This document shows, one piece after another, positions 52,371-62,861 of a stretch of DNA of 64,000 nt. Both the position numbers and the translations under genes were made by a program. This DNA is from Carboxylicivirga caseinilyticus (GTDB lineage: Bacteria; Bacteroidota; Bacteroidia; Bacteroidales; Marinilabiliaceae). Below the pieces are notes generated by a model, which was not told the origin of the DNA, ran no database searches, and was given only the letters and a program-made list of their open reading frames with translations. Where the stretch lies: NCBI GenBank assembly GCA_025499705.1, contig JAFMVE010000001.1:124001-188000 (forward strand). The letters run 5' to 3'. Position 1 is the stretch's first letter, and every line of letters starts with the position of its first letter.

Positions 52371-54275
52371 TCAAATGTTTCGTTTCTTATAATTGGCGAG
52401 GTTCACTCCAATATCTTTAGCTATTTCGTTAAAGCGGGGGTGGCTGTATAAACTTTGGAAATTGGGTTTGATAATGATAAAAGGTAAGTCGAGGTGTTTG
52501 TATTGATAAGCAAATTCGATATAATCCATTGCTCCTTCAGGATCACCAACAAAAAGATGAACCATTGCTATGATAGAAGGATTGGAACAATACAGTTTTT
52601 CACCGGATGTGGTTTTATCTAACCAAAAACGGATGCTGTTATGAAAGGATTCGGTTTGGTAGTATTTAACCAGTTCGGGGTTGCCAATAATGCGGTGCAA
52701 TTCGCTCCATGCCTCAATGGCCTTGGCTGTATCGCCCATCATATAATAGGCATATCCAAGTCCATCCCAGGCAAATCCGTAATCGCTGAACATTTTAATG
52801 GCATTTTGGTATTGTTCAATGGCTTCAGTATATCTTCCGGCTAATACGTAGGCATTTGCCACCGTACTTAATGTTCGGGGATTCAGAGGATCCAGCTCTT
52901 CAGCTTTTTTGGCCATTTCAATACATTTATCCAATTCTCCTTTTACCGAATAGTAATAATGTAAGGCTATGTATCCGGTTGAATTATTGGGGTTTAACCG
53001 TAATCCCTTATCAACCATTTCTTTCATGCCTTCCCAATTGTAATCGAATTTACCCAGAATATTACCTTTAGTGATGTATGCTTCGGCTAAAGATCCGTCT
53101 ATTTCGATGGCTTTATCCAGCGCCTTGTCAATGGCGGCTCTGCCGTTTTGCCTGTTTTTAAGTTTCTCGTCATTGTTTCGAATAAACTTATTCAGGCTGA
53201 TATAACATTCTGCCAATAAGCTGTAGGCAGGAGCATAACCCGAATCAATGGTCATCGATTGCTCAAGAAACTCGATGGCATCTCTGATTGATTGAGGTTT
53301 TTGAGTCAGCCATAAATGATGTGCTTTCAGGTAAAGATCGTAAACCCTTGGGTTTATTTGCGGAGCTTTTTTTGAATCATCAACAACCAGTTTCATTTCA
53401 TTGGCAATGGCATTCGATATGTCGTTCGAAAGATGAATCATGTTCAGTGAACTTTCTTCATATTTATTGGCTCATAAATGTTTTTCCTTAGGAAATGGTT
53501 CTATCAACTGAACTGTAACGCGCATACTGTCACCATTGTAAACAATGGAGCCTTCCAGCAGAAGGTTAACGCCCAGCTGTTCTGCAATTTTGGAGTAGGG
53601 CATTACAGAATCCTGAAACATCATAGCTGAGCCTCTGGATATGACCCGCAGACTTTTAATTTTTGATAATTCCAGAATAATTGCATCGGTAAGGCCAACA
53701 GCAATGTGCTCGCGTTGAGCATTCTCCGAAAGATCCAACAACGGCATAACTGCAATGGATCGGTCTGATAATGAAGCTGCCTGAATAGATGTATTGCTAT
53801 TCTTACGAATCAGAAATAGAAACAGAACAACGATAAATATTAAAACAAGAGGTAATGCAATCTTAAGTACATTATTAACTTTACCTTTTACCGGTTTTTC
53901 TGTTGATGCTTCTTTTTCAGGAACTATTTTTTGATATTCACCAGGGGCATAACCATAATGATCGTGGAAGCATTTATTAAAGTATGAAGGGCTGCTGAAT
54001 CCAACTTTAAAAGCCACCTCCGAAACCGTATAACGATCTTCCTGTAGCAGCTTTAAAGCTTCTTCGAGTCGTATGTTTCTGATGATCTGATTGGCCGAAT
54101 GATTGGAAATGGATTTTAGTTTTCTGAAAAGTTGAGAGCGACTCAAACCCATAGCATGAGCGAGGTCGGCAACCCCAAATGAATCATCTTCAAGATGATC
54201 AAGAATGATTGCTTTTACTTTGTTTAAAAACTTATCATCAGGCATATTTTCCCGTACACTTTCAACCTTACTCAA
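52371..54275 (-). pseudogene. AraC / TolB-like / TPR regulator, interrupted by TGA at a conserved Trp position
   Basis: The first part (54275 down to 53472) encodes an AraC DNA-binding domain (about residues 15-118, with FGVADLAHAMGLSRSQLFRK and VSEVAFKVGFSSPSYFNKCF), a membrane segment (about 137-157) and a TolB-like region (SIAVMPLLDLSENAQREHIA). It stops at TGA, 53472-53474. The same frame continues directly as ANKYEESSLNMIHLSNDISN and then a TPR region of about 330 residues to the stop at 52371. Related regulators have HLWAxxY at this point, so one TGG to TGA change explains the break. As sequenced the TPR sensor half is not made unless translation restarts at the Met at 53441. The next gene upstream is a GH43-like lipoprotein. 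Confidence 0.85.
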
Positions 54276-54394
54276 ATTACAACTTTTTTAATTAAAAAGT
54301 AAGATCATTTTGAAATCAAAGGAAAACCCTGTTTTATTTAATATGGTTCTGAATAGTTTTACTGGCTGAAACGGGTTGTATCCCGATCGGGCAT

Positions 54395-54441
54395 AAAAAT
54401 CCCCAATACCTATAAGTGATTAACGTATGTGTATTGGGGAT
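54395..54441 (-). terminator. Terminator after the GH43-like gene
   Basis: ATCCCCAATAC and GTATTGGGGAT form an 11-base perfect stem with a 21-base loop, followed on the minus strand by a T run. It is 21 bases after the stop codon. Confidence 0.8.
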
Positions 54442-54462
54442 GGAGTTTTTTTATTTAAGGTA

Positions 54463-55533
54463 TCAGAATTTGATATCAAATTTCCAGTGAGTTGCCAGCT
54501 TCACAGCTTCTTCTTTTGTTAACTGTATGACAGCTCCATGTTTTGGTGAAGTAAAATTGGTGGTTTTCATTTCACCTTCGTTGAAGTGACCTGAATCGCT
54601 AAAAGTGTTGAAGTCTGTTGTTTCGCAAAATCCAAAGTTGTGAGGATTAATGCTATAGATATCATACATCAAAACCCATTTATCTTCGCCAATACGTTTC
54701 CACATATTGGGTGCTTCGCATGAACCTGGTTCCAAATCAATCCATTCGTCACTGTATACATAACCACTGTTTATGCTATTTGAAAAGGCGTGTTTTATTC
54801 CGATTGGTCTTTCTTGTGCCACATAGGTCATACAGAACCTTCCATCGGGCATTGGGCAAATATCGGCATCTAATACCTGTACTTCCGGATTCGGATAATC
54901 AAACAATAATTTAGGCAACGTTGTAATTTCAGTGAAATCGTCGTTGGTATAGGCATAGTACAGTTTGGTTAGCCCGTGACCCATACGCATCGTAAAATAC
55001 AGCATCATTTTATCAGTTGCTTCATCGTAAATGGTTTGCGGAGCCCAGGCACAACCAACATCTTCTAATTCAGGAAATACCTTATCAAGGTGTATATTAC
55101 TGTGTGTCCAGTTGATAAGATCGAATGATTTCATCAGAACAAAACCACGATTGTTCCCCCAGTCATACTCTTCCTGTGGTCTTTCCCACTGAGTGTCGCG
55201 ATATCCGGCTTCCTTTGCAAATATGTGCAAATCAGTCATAGCTACGTAAAAGGCTCCATCCTTGCCACGGGTTATATGTGGGTCGCGAATTCCTTTTTGA
55301 TCAGCAATGGTATCACCTCCAACAACAGGTTGCCCGTTATTGATATCAGTGAATGTATAACCATCGGTGCTTAGGGCAAAATGTAAACTGTGTGTATTGT
55401 CTTTAAAATAAGTAAGTAAATATGCTTTCATGGCATCTTCTGTACTCTTTGACGAGCCTGTCTGACCGCATCCAAATACGAAAAGTGTCAATCCTATTAA
55501 AAATGCATTCGCTATCCGGGTATTTTTCATCAC
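54463..55533 (-). CDS. Glycoside hydrolase family 43-like lipoprotein
   Basis: 356 residues. The signal peptide ends LFVFGC, a lipobox. The mature part looks like a five-bladed beta propeller of the GH43/GH62 clan: GIRDPHITRGKDGAFYVAMT has the Asp of blade 1, LDADICPMPDGRFCMTYVA the second acidic site, and GSCEAPNMWKRIGEDKWVLM a Glu in the position of the general acid. GH43 enzymes release arabinose or xylose from plant polysaccharides; the exact activity cannot be told. It is preceded by a TATTTTTG -7 box. The AraC/TPR regulator gene nearby may once have controlled it, which is a guess. Confidence 0.82.
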   Translation of the reverse strand: MMKNTRIANAFLIGLTLFVFGCGQTGSSKSTEDAMKAYLLTYFKDNTHSLHFALSTDGYTFTDINNGQPVVGGDTIADQKGIRDPHITRGKDGAFYVAMTDLHIFAKEAGYRDTQWERPQEEYDWGNNRGFVLMKSFDLINWTHSNIHLDKVFPELEDVGCAWAPQTIYDEATDKMMLYFTMRMGHGLTKLYYAYTNDDFTEITTLPKLLFDYPNPEVQVLDADICPMPDGRFCMTYVAQERPIGIKHAFSNSINSGYVYSDEWIDLEPGSCEAPNMWKRIGEDKWVLMYDIYSINPHNFGFCETTDFNTFSDSGHFNEGEMKTTNFTSPKHGAVIQLTKEEAVKLATHWKFDIKF

Positions 55534-55577
55534 AAGGTGGATTTTATAGTTATGTTGTTTTGAAATTTGCGTTCAGG

Positions 55578-55585
55578 CAAAAATA
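55578..55585 (-). promoter_or_regulatory. -7 box TATTTTTG of the GH43-like gene
   Basis: An exact TAnnTTTG match on the minus strand, 44 bases upstream of the ATG at 55533. Confidence 0.45.
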
Positions 55586-55654
55586 GCATATGAATATAAC
55601 TGATTGATGATTATGAAAGTGTTTTTACTGTCAATCATTCGGTAAATTCTGACA

Positions 55655-56764
55655 TTAATCCACCATAATATTATAAGCTCCCTTGATGATTATTTTATCA
55701 ACATTTGGATTTTCTATCACCTCCACATAATCTTTTGTGATTCTACCTTCTTGTAAATGAATTTTTTGAAATAAATAACTACTATCCGTTTCCTGCTCAA
55801 GGGAAAGAATGTAGCTTTGATCATCTGCCTGAATAACAGCATCGACCGGCAGTGCTGAAACGGTATCTGAGCTTAGAATAATTTCTCCTTCAACATATTG
55901 GTTGTTGATGTATTTATTGAGATATTCAGCCTCGATACTTGCATAACATTCAATAGATTTTGAATCCGGATCTACTGTTTTTCCAACAAAATCAAGATTG
56001 GCAAAGGCAATTTCCTGTAGGTTTCCACTGGCGTGAAATTCAACTTTTTGTCCTTTATGAACAGATGCAATATCTTTCTCGAAGACAATGAGCTGCAAAC
56101 GTAACTGCTCGTTATCAACAATGGAAGTCAGGTCTTCCTGTTGATCAGTGTACTCTCCAACCACTGCTTTGATATCAGTTATAAATCCTTTGATAGGTGC
56201 GGTAATCGTATAGGATGTATACAATGAACCTTTGGCGATTCGATCTACATTCAGACCAATGTTTTCAAGCTTCATTTTTATCGCATTGTTCATTGCCAGT
56301 TCTGATTGATAGGCACTTTGAGCTGTAACAAATTCTTTTTCTGTTCCGATGTTTTCTTTATATAACAGACTAACCCGGTTGAAATCGACCTTTAATTGAT
56401 TAAGTCGGGCACTCGATTCAGCAAATTCTTTTTGCAAATCGATAAATGGATTTCCACCAATCACAAACAAAGGATCACCTTTTTTAACTTCCTGACCAAC
56501 ATTAACCTTTATTTGCTGAACAATACCTTCAACAGGCAGTCCAACCTTTGCCCAACCATTGGTACTGGGTTTGATATAACCTGAAAAATAGAGTTTAGCA
56601 GGAAAGGCAATTTGAGCAATGGTCCCAAGCTCCATTTGTTCCGCTTCGAACTGTTGTTTACTTATTTCAATCAGATTGTTGTCTGTGGATTCCTCTTCTG
56701 TTTTTGTATGATTACATGAGCTGATAAAAAGAGAAATAAGAAGGATATATGCTGTTGCTTTCAT
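55655..56764 (-). CDS. RND efflux periplasmic adaptor lipoprotein (CzcB/CusB type)
   Basis: 369 residues. The signal peptide ends FISSC, so it is lipid-anchored. A barrel-sandwich region (VGLPVEGIVQQIKVNVGQEV and GFITDIKAVVGEYTDQQEDL), a coiled-coil hairpin (QKEFAESSARLNQLKVDFNR) and a beta-barrel follow. The adaptor joins the inner-membrane pump to the outer-membrane channel in heavy-metal RND systems. Its ATG lies four bases after the stop of the pump gene, so the pump is transcribed first and the two are co-expressed. No His- or Met-rich metal-binding N-terminal segment is visible. Confidence 0.9.
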   Translation of the reverse strand: MKATAYILLISLFISSCNHTKTEEESTDNNLIEISKQQFEAEQMELGTIAQIAFPAKLYFSGYIKPSTNGWAKVGLPVEGIVQQIKVNVGQEVKKGDPLFVIGGNPFIDLQKEFAESSARLNQLKVDFNRVSLLYKENIGTEKEFVTAQSAYQSELAMNNAIKMKLENIGLNVDRIAKGSLYTSYTITAPIKGFITDIKAVVGEYTDQQEDLTSIVDNEQLRLQLIVFEKDIASVHKGQKVEFHASGNLQEIAFANLDFVGKTVDPDSKSIECYASIEAEYLNKYINNQYVEGEIILSSDTVSALPVDAVIQADDQSYILSLEQETDSSYLFQKIHLQEGRITKDYVEVIENPNVDKIIIKGAYNIMVD

Positions 56765-56768
56765 ATGA

Positions 56769-59700
56769 TTAGTAGTTAGAGTAATATTTCATTTCAAGAC
56801 TGATTCGGTTATAGTTAAATACATTTTCGAAGAAGTTCATTTGAATATTAATAGCTTCTTCGAGGTTGGCGGATAATTCATAAAAACTAACACCGCCCAG
56901 CTGGTATGCCTTCAAAGCTGTTCGCATCATTTCATCAGCTAAGGGCTTTTCAACCTGATTGTAATTATCAATCAGCGTGGCATATCTTTTTTGTTCTCCA
57001 TTCATCTTCTCCAGTTCATTTCTGATCAGGTCCATTTGATTTGAGAATCTCAGTGATTGTGATTGTTCTGTTAGTTTGGCTGCCTTTATATTGGCAGAAT
57101 GATTTCCAAAGAATAAAGGGATAGCTAATCCTACTTCAAAACCCTGATAATTCTGAGCATTCTCATATGAATTTGACCCAATAAAATAATTGAACGTGAT
57201 ATCGGGGAGCATCTTGTTTTTTTCAACTTTTACCAACGATTGAGCATGCTGATTTTGGAGCTCATACCATTTAAAAAGCAGGAGAGAATCACTAACCGAT
57301 ATGGTAGAAACGACCAACTCTGAACTTACAGGTATAGTAAAATCTTCGTTGTAATTCATCACCACTTTTAACCGTTTCAATGTATTATTGATGGATAAGT
57401 TCAGGTTATTCTCAGTTACCATTGCCCTGTTTTTCTTTGCTTTGATATTCAGCAAATCCAATTGGCTGATATCCTTAACTTCATATCGCCGTTCATTGAA
57501 CTGTTCCAGTTTAATTAAAACCGAATCGAGTTGCCTGTAAATATTCAATTGACTTTGCAGCATCTGAAGTTCGTAATAAAGCAACGACAATTCTTTTTGA
57601 AGTGTGCTTTTCTGAATTGACATTTCTGTTTCGGCAATATCAACTTCCAGCCTGCGCATTTTACCTTGAGATACATACAATCCCGGAAAATCAATGCGTT
57701 GCTCAACACCCCAGACTTTTAGAGGATAACCATTCTCGGCTATGTTATTTTCATCGGTGCTATACGCTATGGTTGTTTTGTCGGGCGAGAAGGCTGTTCC
57801 CTTCATCACGTTGGCCTTTTCCACTTCCAGCTCGCTAGCTTTGACTTGTTTGTTGTTATTGATGGCAATTTCAATAATCTGATCCAGTTTCAATTCCTGT
57901 TTTTGTGCCGATAATGAAGTGGAGGACAGCAACATTAAACCAATAAGAACAGCTGTTCCTTTTGAACGTATCACCTTAAACGGGAAGAATTGTATTCTTT
58001 CGACATTATAAAAAATCTCGAACAAAAGGGGAAGAGCAATCAGGGTCAAAAGGGTAGAGGTGATAAGTCCACCAATAACTACAGTTGCCAATGGTCGCTG
58101 AACTTCAGCACCCGCACCTGTTGAGATAGCCATTGGCAGAAAACCCATGGCGGCTGCTCCGGCGGTTAATAAAACAGGCCGCAACCTGTCTTTTGTACCT
58201 CTGACAATAATATTTTTGATGTTACCACCATTCTCATGCAGAAGCTCTTTCAGATGTTCGATTAAAACAATTCCGTTTAACACGGCTATACCAAACAAGG
58301 CAATAAAACCAACACCTGCCGAAACACTAAAAGGCATTCCCCGAAGCCATAGCAAGAAAACTCCCCCTACAGTTGCTAATGGAATAGCCGTAAAAATCAT
58401 TATTGCATCTTTCAATGATTTGAAGGCAAAATGCAGGAAAATAAAAATCAGCAGGAGTGATACAGGAACCGCCAGCATCAAACGGTTGGTAGCATTTTGA
58501 AGGTTTTCAAACTGTCCTCCGTATTCGATGTAATTGCCGGGTGTTAATTTAATATTCTGATCAATCAGAATCTGAATATCTTCAATCACCGATTGTAAAT
58601 CGCGGTTTCGCACATTGACAGCCACAACTACACGTCGGCGCGTATTCTCGCGCGAGATCTTGGCCGGACCTTTGGTGTATTCAATGTCGGCAAGCTCTGC
58701 GAGGGGTATCTGATGTCCCGATGAGACAGGAACCATCAAACGACGAATATCAGCTATATCGGTACGACTTTGGTCTTGCAGTCGAACCACCATATCAAAG
58801 CGTTTTTCACCCTCGAAAACAACTCCTGAAATCTGACCGCCAAAAGCCGTTGATAAATAGGCATTAAGGGTAGCAATGTCGACACCGTAATAGGCTATCT
58901 TATCCCGTTTGTAATCCACCTTAATCTGTGGCAGACCTGTGGTTTTTTCGAGAATAATATCTCCTGCACCAGGTACATCAGCAATCAGTTTTTTTATTTC
59001 ATTGGCTTTTTCGTTGATATAATCCAGGTCTTCACCGTAAATTTTAATTGCAATATCGGATCGAACACCGGTAATAAGCTCATTAAAACGCATTTCAATG
59101 GGTTGGGTAAATTCGTATTCTATTCCGGGAATGATAGATAGCGCTTCTTTGAATTTCTCAGCCAGTTCTTCTTTATCACTTGCAGCAACCCAATCACTTT
59201 TTGGATTGAGTTTGATAATCATATCCACCTCTTCCATCGACATGGGGTCGGTTGGTACTTCAGCGGCTCCAATACGTGAAACAATCTGATCCACTTCATC
59301 AGGAAACTCTTTCATGAGTATTTGCTCCATTCGGGTGGTGGTTTCAACTGTTTTGGATAAAGATGTACCGGTTTTCAAAACGGGTTGAATCACAAAGTCT
59401 CCTTCATCCAGAGTAGGTACAAACTCACCGCCAATTCGGGTAAAAATAACCCCGGTTGCAATCAATGAAAGAATCGCTAATCCCAGTACAATTTTTTTGT
59501 TTCGGCAAGCCCAAAGTATAGAAGGCTCATAGGCTATATGTAGCCTTTTCATCAAACGTTTTGAAATCGTTTTCTTGTTCTCATCCACCGGTTTTAGAAA
59601 TAATGATGATGCTACCGGTAACCAGGTTAATCCCATTATCATGGCTCCGATGATGGCAAATGAGAAGGCCAATGCCATTGGGTGGAACATCTTACCTTCA

Positions 59701-61112
59701 ACACCTTGAAGCGACAGGATAGGAATAAAAACAATCAGAATAATGATTTGTCCAAAGATGGCTGATTTCATCATTTTGGAAGCACCTTCATTGGCAATCT
59801 GATCCATTTGCTTTTGTCTTTCATCACTGTTTGATAGATTGGTGCCCAGAAGATTCATCTTCAGGGCTATGTATTCCACAATGATGACTGCGCCATCAAT
59901 GATGATACCAAAGTCAAGAGCTCCCAGGCTCATCAGGTTGGCATCTATTCCAAAGATGTACATCATTGAAATGGTGAAGAAAAGCGCCAGAGGAATCATG
60001 GAAGCAATCACCAACGCTGATCGCCAGTTACCCAACAAAAGAATAACAGTGAATAGAACAATGATGGCTCCCAGAATAAGGTTTTCGGCCACGGTTGTTG
60101 AAGTCTTTCCGATTAATTCGCCACGTTCCAGAATTGGATTGATAAATACACCTTCGGGTAAACCGCCCTGTATTTCTTCCACACGATCATGTACAGCTTT
60201 AATTACTTCTTTTGAATCGGCATTCTTCAGCATCATTATCTGCCCCAGAATGGTTTCTCCTTTACCATTAGCTGTGATGGCACCAAAACGGTTGGCATAG
60301 CCAAAATGAACTTTTGCAACATCTTTAATCAGAACAGGGTGACCAGCCTTATTGGCGATCACAATTTTTTCAATGTCAGGTATGGATTTTACCTGTCCAT
60401 CACCACGGATAAAGTAACTCTGATTGGTTTTTTCGATGTAAGCACCTCCGGAAATGCTGTTATTGGATTCGAGAGCATTGAAGACTTCCATCAAGGTGAG
60501 ATCCATACTTTTCAGCAATGATGGATTAATGGCTACCTCATATTGTTTAAGATAACCACCCCAGCTGTTCACTTCAACAACACCGTTAATTCCCGACAAG
60601 CGTCGTTTTACTATCCAGTCCTGAATTGTTCTCAGATCCATGGGAGAGTAGCGATCTTCATAACCGGGTTTTACATCCAGAATATATTGGTAAATCTCTC
60701 CCAGTCCGGTTGAAATAGGTCCCATATCAGGAGCTCCGTATGCTTCGGGTATGTTGGTTGCTGCTACTTTAATTTTCTCGGCAATCAATTGGCGGGGCAG
60801 ATAAGTGCCTAATTTATCTTCAAATACAACCGTAACCAATGAAATACCAAATTTGGATACTGAACGTATCTCTTCAACACCCGGCAGGTTCGCCATCTCC
60901 ATTTCAACAGGCGCTGTAATAAACTGCTCTATTTCCTGAGTTGAAAGATTTCCGGAAGTAGTAATGATCTGAACCTGATTATTGGTAATATCAGGCACCG
61001 TCCCTACAGGAATTTTTAGTACTGAAAACAAGCCAAAGCCAACAACAGTTAGGGTAAAAAGGATGACAATAAGTTTGTTTTTAACGCTGAAATCAATGAT
61101 TTTTTCCAACAT
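56769..61112 (-). CDS. Heavy-metal RND efflux pump (CzcA/CusA type) fused to a TolC-like outer-membrane channel
   Basis: 1447 residues. Residues 1 to about 1045 are an HME-type RND transporter with twelve transmembrane segments; TM4 carries DFGIIIDGAVIIVE, the proton-relay signature of the CzcA group, and a periplasmic PC1 region PTLDEGDFVIQPV is present. The sequence then contains an internal signal peptide-like segment (AVLIGLMLLSSTSLSAQ, A1069-Q1070), and the remaining about 378 residues form a CzcC/TolC-like outer-membrane factor with coiled coils (QKELSLLYYELQMLQSQ). The fusion links pump and channel genes in one frame, with the adaptor encoded next. Likely substrates are divalent cations such as Zn, Co or Cd, or Cu/Ag; the choice is not readable from sequence. 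Confidence 0.93.
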   Translation of the reverse strand: MLEKIIDFSVKNKLIVILFTLTVVGFGLFSVLKIPVGTVPDITNNQVQIITTSGNLSTQEIEQFITAPVEMEMANLPGVEEIRSVSKFGISLVTVVFEDKLGTYLPRQLIAEKIKVAATNIPEAYGAPDMGPISTGLGEIYQYILDVKPGYEDRYSPMDLRTIQDWIVKRRLSGINGVVEVNSWGGYLKQYEVAINPSLLKSMDLTLMEVFNALESNNSISGGAYIEKTNQSYFIRGDGQVKSIPDIEKIVIANKAGHPVLIKDVAKVHFGYANRFGAITANGKGETILGQIMMLKNADSKEVIKAVHDRVEEIQGGLPEGVFINPILERGELIGKTSTTVAENLILGAIIVLFTVILLLGNWRSALVIASMIPLALFFTISMMYIFGIDANLMSLGALDFGIIIDGAVIIVEYIALKMNLLGTNLSNSDERQKQMDQIANEGASKMMKSAIFGQIIILIVFIPILSLQGVEGKMFHPMALAFSFAIIGAMIMGLTWLPVASSLFLKPVDENKKTISKRLMKRLHIAYEPSILWACRNKKIVLGLAILSLIATGVIFTRIGGEFVPTLDEGDFVIQPVLKTGTSLSKTVETTTRMEQILMKEFPDEVDQIVSRIGAAEVPTDPMSMEEVDMIIKLNPKSDWVAASDKEELAEKFKEALSIIPGIEYEFTQPIEMRFNELITGVRSDIAIKIYGEDLDYINEKANEIKKLIADVPGAGDIILEKTTGLPQIKVDYKRDKIAYYGVDIATLNAYLSTAFGGQISGVVFEGEKRFDMVVRLQDQSRTDIADIRRLMVPVSSGHQIPLAELADIEYTKGPAKISRENTRRRVVVAVNVRNRDLQSVIEDIQILIDQNIKLTPGNYIEYGGQFENLQNATNRLMLAVPVSLLLIFIFLHFAFKSLKDAIMIFTAIPLATVGGVFLLWLRGMPFSVSAGVGFIALFGIAVLNGIVLIEHLKELLHENGGNIKNIIVRGTKDRLRPVLLTAGAAAMGFLPMAISTGAGAEVQRPLATVVIGGLITSTLLTLIALPLLFEIFYNVERIQFFPFKVIRSKGTAVLIGLMLLSSTSLSAQKQELKLDQIIEIAINNNKQVKASELEVEKANVMKGTAFSPDKTTIAYSTDENNIAENGYPLKVWGVEQRIDFPGLYVSQGKMRRLEVDIAETEMSIQKSTLQKELSLLYYELQMLQSQLNIYRQLDSVLIKLEQFNERRYEVKDISQLDLLNIKAKKNRAMVTENNLNLSINNTLKRLKVVMNYNEDFTIPVSSELVVSTISVSDSLLLFKWYELQNQHAQSLVKVEKNKMLPDITFNYFIGSNSYENAQNYQGFEVGLAIPLFFGNHSANIKAAKLTEQSQSLRFSNQMDLIRNELEKMNGEQKRYATLIDNYNQVEKPLADEMMRTALKAYQLGGVSFYELSANLEEAINIQMNFFENVFNYNRISLEMKYYSNY

Positions 61113-61296
61113 TTCTTACGGTTTAGGTTGTTCATATTAATAAATTGCCAGGTGATTAAGGTGCTTATGAGTTATCATTATAACCTTTTACATCTATGTA
61201 ATACAAGTGGTAATCGCGGTAAAGCCTATTTATTCAATAGGGTTAATCTTTAATAACAATGGTCATTCACTATTGTTTTGATTCTTCTTTCACAGT

Positions 61297-62709
61297 CTAA
61301 ATCTTTATCTGTTTGTTTGTCAATTTATTTGTAAGTGGCAATGTGATAGTAAAGCAACTTCCTTCATTTTCTTTACTTCTAATGCTTATGGATCCGTCAT
61401 TATATTTTATAAAATCAGACGATAGTAGTAATCCTAAACCAGAACCTTTCTCATTATCAGTTCCTATTCTACTCGTATTCTGATCGATCTTAAACAGTTG
61501 TTCAATCAGTGATTCATCCATTCCAATTCCATTATCCTCAATAGCTAAACTGGCTGTTGAATCGGTTTCCTTACCTGAGATTGTAATAGATCCTCCTTTG
61601 GGAGTGTATTTAATAGCATTGCTAAACAGGTTTGAAATGACAACACCAATGGTTTTTTGATCAACCAAAACAATAATATTGTCATCTAAATTAAGTTTAA
61701 CATTGATGGTTTTTAAATATGCAGCATTTAAATATGGAGATATGCTTTGTTCAACGATATCTTTAAGTTTTGTGGGTTGCTTTTCTATTCTAATTCCATT
61801 CATTTGTGATGAAGCCCAATATAGCAGGTTGTTGAGATATGCCAACGTTGATACGGTAGCTTCTTCGATAATATTTATTCTTGCCTCAATGTCTTTCTTA
61901 TTGTAATCGTTGAGGTTTATCTTTAGTTCTTCCATTAAGCTGACAACACTGGAAAACGGGCTTCTTAAATCGTGAGCAATAATGGAAAAGAACTTGTTTT
62001 TTGATTGATCTGTTTCTTCCAGTCTCTTCAAAGCAACGTCTAATTGTTGGTTAATTTCATTAAGTCGCTTATTCTGTTTCTGGGTTTTATCTTTCTCAAT
62101 AACTAAATTTCTTTGTAAGTAAAATTCGTTAAATCGTTTGTTTTCATTGGAAATGCTTAAGATGATAATTCCAATAAAAACAGTCACGAGACCTGCAACT
62201 TCGGCAAAGTGATATGTGTCGAATCGTAACATTGAATAAATAAGGGTGACAACTGCCAGTATCGCACCCACTGTACCAAACAATAAAATAGATCTGTATC
62301 CTTTAATAAAGAAATGTGAGGCAATTATAAATAAGATACAAGAAATAATACCTTTAAAATTGTAGTTCGGACCCACTACAACTAGTCCAAATCCCATTAA
62401 TAACAGACCTATACAATGAATGTTATTGATAGAAACAACCAACTGAATATTGTTTCTAAGTTTCGATATGGTAACAATAAGAATTAAGGTACATGTTAAG
62501 ATTCCCGGAAGCCTTAGTACTGCAAATTGGGGTACATTCCAAATATAAAAATCTCCAATAATATAAAAGATAAATACCAGATACATAAAAGGTATAAGAA
62601 TCCTGTTATACCTTAATATGGATTGATGCAACTCCATTTTGTATTCATAATCCAATTTTTCATTATGAAGTACATCAGTTTTTAATTTTAATAACTGAAG
62701 GAGTCTCAT
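61297..62709 (-). CDS. Sensor histidine kinase (orphan)
   Basis: 470 residues from the ATG at 62709 (MRLLQLLKLKTDV); an earlier start at 62775 would add 22 residues with no supporting features. Six membrane segments lie between about 30 and 185, then a coiled coil (IEKDKTQKQNKRLNEINQQL). HisKA contains FFSIIAHDLRSPFSSVVSLM, the phospho-acceptor His. The HATPase has the N box SNLFSNAIKYTPKG, DNGIGMDESLI and GSGLGLLLSSDFIKY. No response regulator gene is in the window. The kinase lies 184 bases downstream of the start of the RND pump gene on the same strand, which may suggest, but does not show, a link to metal sensing. Confidence 0.92.
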   Translation of the reverse strand: MRLLQLLKLKTDVLHNEKLDYEYKMELHQSILRYNRILIPFMYLVFIFYIIGDFYIWNVPQFAVLRLPGILTCTLILIVTISKLRNNIQLVVSINNIHCIGLLLMGFGLVVVGPNYNFKGIISCILFIIASHFFIKGYRSILLFGTVGAILAVVTLIYSMLRFDTYHFAEVAGLVTVFIGIIILSISNENKRFNEFYLQRNLVIEKDKTQKQNKRLNEINQQLDVALKRLEETDQSKNKFFSIIAHDLRSPFSSVVSLMEELKINLNDYNKKDIEARINIIEEATVSTLAYLNNLLYWASSQMNGIRIEKQPTKLKDIVEQSISPYLNAAYLKTINVKLNLDDNIIVLVDQKTIGVVISNLFSNAIKYTPKGGSITISGKETDSTASLAIEDNGIGMDESLIEQLFKIDQNTSRIGTDNEKGSGLGLLLSSDFIKYNDGSISIRSKENEGSCFTITLPLTNKLTNKQIKI

Positions 62710-62861
62710 ACAGAATATATTTTGTGTACAGGTTATTAGTGTTTCTGCTATATTTAGCCTATTGAAGCACCACAACTAATTTAGCAAATTTAGTCGATAT
62801 TTTTGATTACTGTTTTTCTTTTGATAATGATCAATTATGATTATGAAATAACGTTTCAATC

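Noticed and set aside
53472-53474. TGA read as selenocysteine or tryptophan
   Set aside because: Other genes use TGG for Trp normally, no SECIS-like structure is evident, and the residue is Trp, not Cys, in related proteins.
59839-60300. 153-codon plus-strand frame inside the RND pump gene
   Set aside because: It is antisense to strongly conserved transmembrane coding sequence and shows the biased composition of a shadow frame.
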